From a virus: DNA of 23,997 bases. Of the stretch, positions 1 to 6,823 are shown one piece after another. The notes under the pieces were generated by a model that was given only the letters and a program-made list of their open reading frames with translations, was not told where the DNA came from and did no database searches. Location of the stretch: positions 1 through 23,997 of the IMG/VR virus record IMGVR_UViG_3300050002_000039; one strand, given 5' to 3'. The number at the start of each line of letters is the position of its first letter. The stretch's first letter is position 1. Made by a program: the position numbers and the translations under genes.

Positions 1-49
1 GGTGCGGAACGCCGCGAAAAATAGCTAGGTAATAACGCTGGTTTACCCT

Positions 50-586
50 GTGTCGACTGTGCCCAAACGCGCCGCACCCGCCCCTATGACGATCGCCGAC
101 TACGCCCGGCGACGCGGGTGCGCACGCAACAGCGTCCTTCGAGCGATCGATCAGGGTCGGTTGCGCGAGTCGGTCGGCGTCAACGGGCGCGGTCACCGGC
201 TGATCCTGGATCCGGATCTCGCCGACGAAGAGTGGTCGCGGTCGGCGCAGTACCGTCGGCCGAACGACAACCCGGCGACGCCGATCAAGGCGGCAAACAA
301 GCTAGTCGACTTGCGCGAAGCGCGCGAAGCCGAAGCGCTGCGCCGTGATCGGATCAAGACCGCTCAGGCGGAACTCGATCTCGCGCAACAGCGCGGCGAA
401 CTCGTGCGCGTTGCCGACGTGCGCGCCGAAGTGACCGACGCCTTCGCGACCGTGCGAACGCGATTGCTTGCCGTACCGTCGCGATGCGCGCAACAGATCC
501 CGCACTTGACCGCGCGCGACGTGGCCATGCTCGACGACTTGATCCGCGAAGCGCTTGAAGCGTTGGCTGACGGCGACGACCGCTGA
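50..586 (+). CDS. terS: Phage terminase small subunit (Nu1-like)
   Basis: A 178-aa protein that probably recognises viral DNA and recruits the large terminase to start packaging. Residues 13-39 (from MTIADYARRRG to AIDQGRL) look like a MerR/Nu1-type helix-turn-helix. Residues 80-120 form a charged helix (KAANKLVDLREAREAEALR...), probably a coiled coil for oligomerisation. The stretch TVRTRLLAVPSRCAQQIP is a pattern I associate with the Nu1 family. The call uses the GTG at 50; an in-frame ATG at 86 begins exactly at the helix-turn-helix and is a realistic alternative. No clear Shine-Dalgarno sequence precedes 50; instead GGTTTACCCT sits directly before the GTG. Unusually, the large subunit lies about 2.5 kb downstream, beyond a block of minus-strand genes. 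Family assignment is by motif and context only. Confidence 0.8.
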   Translation: MSTVPKRAAPAPMTIADYARRRGCARNSVLRAIDQGRLRESVGVNGRGHRLILDPDLADEEWSRSAQYRRPNDNPATPIKAANKLVDLREAREAEALRRDRIKTAQAELDLAQQRGELVRVADVRAEVTDAFATVRTRLLAVPSRCAQQIPHLTARDVAMLDDLIREALEALADGDDR

Positions 587-616
587 TACGGTCGCCGCGT
601 CGATTCGTCGAAAAAG

Positions 617-658
617 AAAACGCCCGCCCCCCATGCTTTCCCAGGGGGCGGGCGTTTT
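617..658. terminator. Bidirectional rho-independent terminator
   Basis: A perfect 15-bp stem (AAAACGCCCGCCCCC at 617-631 paired with GGGGGCGGGCGTTTT at 644-658) encloses a 12-base loop. The A run on one side becomes a U run when read from the other strand, so the hairpin can end transcription both ways. It lies between the convergent small terminase gene (ends 586) and the minus-strand cassette (ends 691), where such a terminator is expected. Confidence 0.93.
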
Positions 659-690
659 CGCTTGAGCGCGTCGCTACTCGATGCGCGCGC

Positions 691-1044
691 TCACGACTCG
701 CCCCCAATTCCGAACTCGATCCAGTCGATCTCGCGGTGCCCGCACAGGTCGCACTCGCTGTCGCCCTCAACGCTCGCGCGGAATCGCCGCGCCGGGTCGG
801 CTTGCTCGCTCGTGCCGAGCCAACGGATGCTGCCCATCTCGTCGACGAGCGGGTTGTGCGCGCCGTGCGGCAACCGCACCACGACGGCTTCGGTGTCGTG
901 GCTACTCGTCAAAGTGTCGAGCGCGTGCAACGCGCTAAACCCGAGCGCCCAATAACCGTTGTCGGCGACCGCGACGAAAATGCGTTGCTCGGGCCAACCC
1001 GGAGGGAGCGTGACGGCGACGGGCTTGCGTGCTTTGGCGCCCAT
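691..1044 (-). CDS. Hypothetical protein, 117 aa, with CxxCGH motif
   Basis: Last gene of the minus-strand cassette. Not recognised. The ATG at 1044 is preceded by GGGGGGCGAGTAACC, a good ribosome binding site, and lies two bases past the stop of the upstream ribbon-helix-helix gene, so the two are likely co-transcribed. The sequence is soluble and mixed alpha/beta in appearance, with no signal peptide or membrane segment. Near the C-terminus is ECDLCGH, a CxxC-H group that could be half of a zinc site, and mid-protein is PHGAHNP. Codon use and composition match the other phage genes, and the gene ends about 30 bases before the shared terminator. A coding gene is well supported; its function is unknown. 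Confidence 0.7.
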   Translation of the reverse strand: MGAKARKPVAVTLPPGWPEQRIFVAVADNGYWALGFSALHALDTLTSSHDTEAVVVRLPHGAHNPLVDEMGSIRWLGTSEQADPARRFRASVEGDSECDLCGHREIDWIEFGIGGES

Positions 1045-1046
1045 GG

Positions 1047-1262
1047 TTACTCGCCCCCCATCGCGGCGAAGACGGCGGCGGCGGCGGCTTTGGCGGCGGC
1101 GGCGGCGATTGCCGTGCGCTCATGCGTTGCGTATTCGCCGTCGAGCCAACCGCCGAGTACGTCGGCGATTAGGACGTTGCGCGACACGCCGTTGCGGTCG
1201 GCCGCTTCGGTCAAGCGCTCGGCGACGTCGGCGGGCACTCGGAGAAGGATTTGCTTGGTCAT
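1047..1262 (-). CDS. Ribbon-helix-helix (CopG/Arc-type) DNA-binding protein
   Basis: A 71-aa protein. Residues 3-8 (KQILLRVP) fit the DNA-contacting beta strand, and ADVAERLTEAADRNG then VSRNVLIADVLGGWL fit the two helices of a ribbon-helix-helix dimer, which usually acts as a repressor or as the antitoxin of a toxin pair. Residues 52-68 are almost all alanine, encoded by GCC/GCG repeats, a low-complexity tail of unknown use. The ATG at 1262 overlaps the upstream stop in ATGA, suggesting translational coupling, and GGGAG lies six bases before it. No toxin was recognised next to it, so a regulator of this cassette or of phage genes is the more likely role. The fold is fairly sure; the target is unknown. 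Confidence 0.78.
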   Translation of the reverse strand: MTKQILLRVPADVAERLTEAADRNGVSRNVLIADVLGGWLDGEYATHERTAIAAAAAKAAAAAVFAAMGGE

Positions 1263-1729
1263 TGGTTACTCCCATCGGCGTGCGGGCAAGCGGGCGCGTG
1301 CCCGTCGTGCTCGGGGTAATCGCGCACCGCGCCTTGCCAGCAAAAGCACCCGTCGCGGTCGGCGAATCCGTGATCCCACGCGTTCGCGGTCGCGACCAGT
1401 GCGGAACCGTCGGCGAATACCCATCGCTCGCGGTCGGCGTCGCGCTCGCACGACGCGCCGAAGCGCTTGCAAAGCTCGTCGAAGTCGACGCCGTCGCGCG
1501 ACTCCCACCGAGCGCCGTCGTCGTCGAGCAGCGCCGTCACGAGTTGCGAGTGCTCGACGAGATCGATCGACTCGTCGAGCACGACGTCTTCCATTGTCAC
1601 GCGGGCGGGATCGTAGAAGGCGGGCATCGCCACGGCGAACGTGCCGCTCGCGTACCACGAGCCCGCGACGCGCTCGCCGTTGAGAGTGAGCAACTCGACG
1701 CGTCGGTTCGGTTCGGTTGTGACTGTCAT
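1259..1729 (-). CDS. Hypothetical protein, 156 aa, Cys/His-containing C-terminus
   Basis: Not recognised. The ATG at 1729 is chosen because AGGAAGG lies just upstream on the minus strand; the longer open frame further upstream is arginine-rich and looks like a shadow. The N-terminus (VELLTLNGERVAGSWYASG) looks like beta strands. The middle is acidic (MEDVVLDESIDLVEHSQ, then TALLDDDGARW). The C-terminal part holds CKRFGASC and GCFCWQG followed by HDGHAPACPHADG, a cluster of cysteine and histidine that could bind zinc. It overlaps the ribbon-helix-helix gene start by four bases. No signal peptide or membrane segment is visible. A real gene is likely; no function is proposed. Confidence 0.68.
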   Translation of the reverse strand: MTVTTEPNRRVELLTLNGERVAGSWYASGTFAVAMPAFYDPARVTMEDVVLDESIDLVEHSQLVTALLDDDGARWESRDGVDFDELCKRFGASCERDADRERWVFADGSALVATANAWDHGFADRDGCFCWQGAVRDYPEHDGHAPACPHADGSNQ

Positions 1730-1881
1730 GTTTCGGCCTTCCTGGTTTGAAGTTGTTCTTAGAGAGCCGCCGCGCCGAATGCGAGGGCGACTTGAAAGAG
1801 AGTGCGGCTCGCGACGGAGCGCTTCGCTCGGCCGTAGAGGCGGGGGGCCCGAGCAATCGCCCGGGGCCCCGATGGCGTTGG
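1730..1881. other. Intergenic gap with GC-rich dyads
   Basis: A 152-base gap between the winged-helix-like gene and the next minus-strand gene. It contains GAGCG-CTT-CGCTC at 1817-1829 and GGGGCCC (1844-1850) facing GGGCCCC (1864-1870) across 13 bases. Neither has a T run, so a standard terminator is not supported. The end near 1729 holds the AGGAAGG ribosome binding site of the 156-aa gene. These could be RNA structures that tune read-through; this is a weak suggestion. Confidence 0.35.
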
Positions 1882-2916
<1,035 letters not shown>

Positions 2917-2973
2917 GGCGGTTTCCTGGGTTCGGGTGGCGGGCTTTGCGGCCCTCAAAAACTCAACTCAACT

Positions 2974-3026
2974 GGTATCAGAATACCCGACGGGTGATAT
3001 CACGCAACCCCTTTTGATATCACCCG
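2974..3026. promoter_or_regulatory. Candidate operator: paired palindromes between divergent genes
   Basis: CGGGTGATATCA (2991-3002) and TGATATCACCCG (3015-3026) form a perfect 12-bp inverted repeat around a 12-base spacer. Each arm contains the palindrome TGATATCA, and the two copies are offset by 20 bases, about two helical turns, which suits two regulator dimers on one face of the DNA. Next to them, GGTAT-CAGA-ATACC (2974-2987) is a third dyad. The site sits between the start of the minus-strand winged-helix-like gene and the plus-strand large terminase. No promoter close to consensus is clear; on the minus strand TTGCGT and TATTCT, 16 bases apart, are a weak candidate overlapping the palindromes. 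Confidence 0.6.
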
Positions 3027-3057
3027 GTGTAAGCCCCCGAGACGGCGTCGCTTTTCC

Positions 3058-4959
3058 TTGACTTTTTTTCGCCAGTCGGTACGCGTTGACGGCGTGACGA
3101 CGCCCGCCGCCGCCGTGCTCGCGCCAACCTGGGAAACGCTGCGACCGCCCGCGCGGTTGGCGTTGAGCGATTGGGCGGAACGGTATTTCTATCTCTCGGC
3201 CGAGTCAGCCGCCGAACCCGGTCGTTGGCGATCGTTGCCGTACCAAGTCGGGATCATGAACGCGATCACGGATCCCGACGTCGAGCGCGTTTCGTTCATG
3301 AAATCGGCGAGAGTCGGCGCTACGAAGATCATGAACGCGGTCTGCGGCTACTACGCCCATCAAGATCCTTGCCCGATCATGATCGTTCAACCGACGGTCG
3401 AAGATGCGCAAGGCTACTCCAAAGAAGAGATCGCGCCCATGCTTCGCGATTGTCCCGAGGTCGGCGCGCTCTTCGCGTCGAAGTCGCGCACAAGCGAGTC
3501 GACGATCCTGGCGAAGTCGTTTCCGGGCGGCTCTCTTACGATGGTTGGCGCCAATTCGGCGCGCGGCTTTCGTCGCGTCTCGCGTCGCGTTGTGATGTTC
3601 GACGAAGTCGACGGGTATCCGCCCAGCGCTGGCAACGAAGGCGACCAAATCAAGCTAGGGATCATGCGAACTCAGTTCTACTGGAACCGCAAGATCATCG
3701 CGGCGAGCACGCCAACCATCGCCGGTCACTCGCGGATCGAACGCTTGTACGCCGAAGGCGATCAACGGCGGTACTTCGTACCGTGCCCGCACTGCGATCA
3801 CTCCGACGTGCTCACGTTCCGCGAAGACGCCGACCGCGGGCACTTTATGAAGTGGCCCGACGGCAAGCCCGAAGCCGCGCACTTCGTTTGTCGCGGGTGC
3901 GGTCAAGCGATCGACGAGCGGCACAAGCTCGCCATGCTCGACGCGGGCGAGTGGCGCGCCGCGAGTGAGTTTCACGGTCACGCGTCGTTCCATATTTGGG
4001 CGGCGTATAGCGTTTCGCCCAACTCGCGGTGGGGGCAACTCGCGACCGAATTCGTTGACGCGGCGAAACAAGGCGTTGAGCAACTCAAGACGGTCGTTAA
4101 CACGGTACTTGGCGAGACGTGGCAAGACCGCGGCGATGCGCCCGATTGGGCACGACTCTTCGAACGTCGCGAGCGCTACCCGATCGGAACGGTACCCGAC
4201 AAGCGCGCCGCGTTTTTGACCGCTGGCGTCGACGTGCAACGCGATCGCTTTGTGTTCGAGGTCGTCGCGTGGGCGCCGAACAAAGAATCTTGGAGCGTCG
4301 ACGCGGGAATACTCTTCGGGGATACCGCCGCCGACGCGACGTGGTCGCAACTCGACGAGTTGATCGCGAATCAGTACCAAACCGACGGCGAGCCAATGCC
4401 GATCTCGCTTATGGCGATCGATTCCGGCTACAACACGCAACGCGTGTACAACTTCGCGCGTCGCTACCCGATGAACCGGGTGATTGCCTGCAAGGGCGTC
4501 GCGACCGCGCGGGTACTCGTCGGTACGCCGTCGCCCGTTGACGTCGCGATCGGCGGTCGTGCGCGTCGTCGCGCGTACAAGGTTTGGCCCGTTGGCGTCG
4601 ATATCGCCAAAGCAGAGCTATACGGGTTGCTTCGCCTTCCGGTTGCCGCCGACGGCGAAGAAGCCGCGCCCGGGTTTGCGCACTTCCCGGAGTACGATCA
4701 AGAGTTTTTCCGCCAATTGACCGCCGAGCACTTGGTTACAACCAAGACGAAGAGCGGCTTCGCGCGCCATGAATGGCAAGTGATACCCGGGCGCGAAAAC
4801 CATTGGCTCGACGCCCGCGTGTACGCCCGCGTAGCGGCTTCCGTGCTCGGTCTCGACCGCGTGATCACCCGCCGACCGGCGGCGCGCACGGGGGAAACGA
4901 GCACGCCCAAGAAGAAGCGCAAGGCGTCGGGCGGTTGGCTCTCAAAGCGCCGACGTTGA
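3058..4959 (+). CDS. terL: Phage terminase large subunit (GpA family)
   Basis: The 633-aa ATP-driven packaging motor and nuclease. The N-terminal ATPase has LSDWAERYFYLSAESAAEPG (37-56), Walker A KSARVGATK (82-90, almost as in lambda gpA) and Walker B VVMFDEVDGYP (178-188), followed by STPTIAGHSRIERLY. CPHC (243-246) and CRGC (278-281) are probable zinc ligands. The C-terminal RNase H-like nuclease has AGVDVQRD (Asp392), MAIDSGYN (Asp455) and NHWLDARVYA (Asp585). FHIWAAYS and VNTVLGETW are also GpA hallmarks. The TTG at 3058 is the first start codon in frame after an upstream stop and lacks a clear ribosome binding site; GTG at 3094 is an alternative. The lysine/arginine-rich tail (from about 617) may contact DNA or the portal. 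GpA-type enzymes usually make cohesive ends; no cos site was identified here. Confidence 0.97.
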   Translation: MTFFRQSVRVDGVTTPAAAVLAPTWETLRPPARLALSDWAERYFYLSAESAAEPGRWRSLPYQVGIMNAITDPDVERVSFMKSARVGATKIMNAVCGYYAHQDPCPIMIVQPTVEDAQGYSKEEIAPMLRDCPEVGALFASKSRTSESTILAKSFPGGSLTMVGANSARGFRRVSRRVVMFDEVDGYPPSAGNEGDQIKLGIMRTQFYWNRKIIAASTPTIAGHSRIERLYAEGDQRRYFVPCPHCDHSDVLTFREDADRGHFMKWPDGKPEAAHFVCRGCGQAIDERHKLAMLDAGEWRAASEFHGHASFHIWAAYSVSPNSRWGQLATEFVDAAKQGVEQLKTVVNTVLGETWQDRGDAPDWARLFERRERYPIGTVPDKRAAFLTAGVDVQRDRFVFEVVAWAPNKESWSVDAGILFGDTAADATWSQLDELIANQYQTDGEPMPISLMAIDSGYNTQRVYNFARRYPMNRVIACKGVATARVLVGTPSPVDVAIGGRARRRAYKVWPVGVDIAKAELYGLLRLPVAADGEEAAPGFAHFPEYDQEFFRQLTAEHLVTTKTKSGFARHEWQVIPGRENHWLDARVYARVAASVLGLDRVITRRPAARTGETSTPKKKRKASGGWLSKRRR

Positions 4960-4974
4960 CACGATGCGCGCGCC

Positions 4975-4989
4975 GTGATCCCGCTTGGC
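4975..4989 (+). promoter_or_regulatory. Start-proximal GTGATCC motif, copy A
   Basis: GTGATCCCGCTTGGC lies just before the ATG of the head-tail joiner (4993). It resembles sequences before the protease-capsid gene and the gp46 gene. It may be a translation or transcription signal; its role is unknown. Confidence 0.3.
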
Positions 4990-4992
4990 CTC

Positions 4993-5232
4993 ATGGCGTT
5001 TTGGACACAAGCCGACGTCGACGCGCTCAAGGCGGCGATCGCGAGCGGCGCGCTCGAAGTCGAGTACCACGGGCCACCACGTCGGCGCGTCGTGTACCAG
5101 TCGTTCGCCGCAATGCGATCGCTCTTGGCTGAAATGCGGCGCGAAGTCGAAGGATCCGTGACGCATCGCAAAGCAATTCACCGGAAGGGCTTTCGCGGCC
5201 CGGGCTCTTCGAGGTTTCGCAGCAATGACTAG
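4993..5232 (+). CDS. Head-tail joining protein (gpW-like)
   Basis: A 79-aa protein beginning MAFWTQADVDALKAAIASG, the usual opening of gpW-type joiners found between GpA terminase and lambda-family portal genes. These small proteins bind under the portal and complete the head for tail attachment. After the first helix come a short beta hairpin (LEVEYHGPPRRRVVYQS) and a second helix (FAAMRSLLAEMRREVEG), as in gpW, then a basic tail. The ATG at 4993 is preferred to the in-frame GTG at 4975 because it gives the family's normal N-terminus. There is no strong Shine-Dalgarno sequence. The stop overlaps the portal start by eight bases, suggesting coupled translation. Confidence 0.88.
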   Translation: MAFWTQADVDALKAAIASGALEVEYHGPPRRRVVYQSFAAMRSLLAEMRREVEGSVTHRKAIHRKGFRGPGSSRFRSND

Positions 5233-6790
5233 CTTGGTTGACGTCTCGTGGTTCGATCGGCTCGTGCTCGCGGTCGCGCCGTCGTACGGAGTCAAGCGGC
5301 TTCGCGCGCGCGCAACGACGCGCTTGCTCACGTCGGGCAATGGGATCGCTCGTCGGCACTTCGACGCCGCCGCGGGCGGTCGCCGGGCGCACGGTTGGCA
5401 CCGGCGATCCAGCGACGCCAACGCCGCGAACTCGGCGTCACTGGTAGCGCTTCGCGAACTGTCGCGCGACTTGCGCCGCAACAACGGATGGGCGCGCCGC
5501 GCGATCCAAGCGATCGGAAACAACGTCGTTGGTTGGGGCATCGAAGCGAAGCCGATCGGCGTTCCCGACGCGCTCGCCGCGACGGTGGGCGACGTGTGGC
5601 GCGAATGGTCTGCTACGCCCGCGTGCGACTTCGACGGTCGTCTCAACTTCGCCGGGCTTCAGCGACTCGTGCTCGATACGGTGGTCGAGTCGGGCGAAGC
5701 GTTGATCTTGCGCGAGACCGGCGACAGTACAACCGACGGGTTGCGCGTTCCGTTGCGCGTGCGCGTGCTCGAACCCGACTATCTCGATAGTACGCGCGAC
5801 GTCCTACAAGGCGACGCGGGCCCGATTCGGCAAGGGATCGAATTCGACGACAACGGGCGCCGCGTCGCGTACCACCTATTCGACAGGCACCCGGGCGCAA
5901 CCGACGGCGCGCTCGGCGCGGTCACGTCGCGGCGCATTCCCGCGGCCGAAGTGATTCACGTGTACACGGTCGAGCGGCCCGAGCAAGTGCGGGGCGTACC
6001 ATGGCTCGCCGCCGCGATCGCGAAGTTGAACGACTTCGACGATTACGACGACGCCGTCCTGATGCAACAAAAAATCGCGAGTTGCTTCGCCGCGTTCGTT
6101 CAAGATTTCGACGGCACGGCGTCGCCGATTGGCGAACTCGTCGAAGATACCGAGACCGGCGACGACCTCGAAGAGTTGCAGCCCGGGCACATTGCGCACT
6201 TGCCGCCGGGCAAGTCGATCGCGTTCGCGTCGCCGCCCGCGGTAAGCGACCACGGCACGTTCACGAGCACGAATCTTCGGCGCATCGCAGCAACGCTCGG
6301 CGTCACGTACGAAGATCTCACCGGCGATTACTCGCAAGTGAACTTTTCCAGCGCGCGCCTTGCCCGCTTGGCTCATTGGCAAAACGTCGAATCCTGGCGT
6401 TGGCAAATGCTGATTCCGCAATTCTGCGACGGCGTGTTCGGCTGGTTCGCCGAGCGCGCTCAAGCGAGTGAGGGATGGCCCGAACAACCGCGCGCCGAAT
6501 GGTCGCCGCCGCCGATGCAGATGATCGAACCCGACAAAGAAGGTCTCGCGTACACGCGCCTGATCCGCTCGGGCGTCATGACGTTGTCGCAAGCGATCCG
6601 CGAGCGCGGCGAAGATCCAACGGCGCACTTTGCCGCCATTGCCGCCGACAACGCCGAACTCGACCGACTCGGAATCGTGCTCGACTCGGACGCGCGCAAG
6701 ACGACCGGCGCGGGAATGATCCAGCAAGACGACGAAGGCGACGACGCCAGCGCGGCCGAAGGCGACGACGCCAGCGCGGCCGCGGCTTGA
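5225..6790 (+). CDS. Phage portal protein, lambda family
   Basis: The 521-aa portal subunit; twelve copies typically form the ring through which DNA enters the head and to which the tail joins. Residues 76-110 contain RELSRDLRRNNGWARRAI and IGNNVVGWGIEAKP, the characteristic opening of this family. Later hallmarks are RVRVLEPDYLDS, GIEFDDNGRRVAYHLF, AAEVIHVYTVERPEQVRGVPW and GVTYEDLTGDYSQVNFSSAR. The C-terminus ends in an acidic, alanine-rich tail built from a 24-bp DNA repeat. The ATG at 5225 overlaps the gpW-like gene; GAGG about ten bases upstream may serve as ribosome binding site. Length fits the family, and position between joiner and protease is standard. Confidence 0.96.
   Translation: MTSLVDVSWFDRLVLAVAPSYGVKRLRARATTRLLTSGNGIARRHFDAAAGGRRAHGWHRRSSDANAANSASLVALRELSRDLRRNNGWARRAIQAIGNNVVGWGIEAKPIGVPDALAATVGDVWREWSATPACDFDGRLNFAGLQRLVLDTVVESGEALILRETGDSTTDGLRVPLRVRVLEPDYLDSTRDVLQGDAGPIRQGIEFDDNGRRVAYHLFDRHPGATDGALGAVTSRRIPAAEVIHVYTVERPEQVRGVPWLAAAIAKLNDFDDYDDAVLMQQKIASCFAAFVQDFDGTASPIGELVEDTETGDDLEELQPGHIAHLPPGKSIAFASPPAVSDHGTFTSTNLRRIAATLGVTYEDLTGDYSQVNFSSARLARLAHWQNVESWRWQMLIPQFCDGVFGWFAERAQASEGWPEQPRAEWSPPPMQMIEPDKEGLAYTRLIRSGVMTLSQAIRERGEDPTAHFAAIAADNAELDRLGIVLDSDARKTTGAGMIQQDDEGDDASAAEGDDASAAAA
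6734..6781. repeat. Two tandem 24-bp units in portal 3' end
   Basis: Two identical, adjacent 24-base units (6734-6757 and 6758-6781) each encode EGDDASAA. They form the acidic tail of the portal protein just before its stop codon, and look like a recent in-frame duplication. Confidence 0.95.
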
Positions 6791-6805
6791 CAGATTTTTG
6801 AGCGC

Positions 6806-6820
6806 GTGATCCGGGTTTGC
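6806..6820 (+). promoter_or_regulatory. Start-proximal GTGATCC motif, copy B
   Basis: GTGATCCGGGTTTGC ends three bases before the ATG of the protease-capsid gene (6824). It matches the copy before the gp46 gene at 14 of 15 positions. The GTG itself is in frame and could be an earlier start. Confidence 0.35.
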
Positions 6821-6823
6821 CCA

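Noticed and set aside
1-49. cos packaging site upstream of the small terminase
   Set aside because: Lambda-type cos lies there, but only 49 bases are available and no clear dyad or repeated binding sites were seen.
736-1683. 315-codon plus-strand frame across the cassette
   Set aside because: C-terminal half is nearly all arginine with no fold pattern; the minus-strand genes with overlapping starts and ribosome binding sites explain the region.
1047-1729. Toxin-antitoxin pair (ribbon-helix-helix plus neighbour)
   Set aside because: Neither neighbour resembles a known toxin (RelE/ParE, MazF, PIN, HipA); gene order alone is not enough.
1843-1870. Terminator in the gap inside the minus-strand cassette
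   Set aside because: A 7-bp GC stem exists, but no T run follows on either strand.
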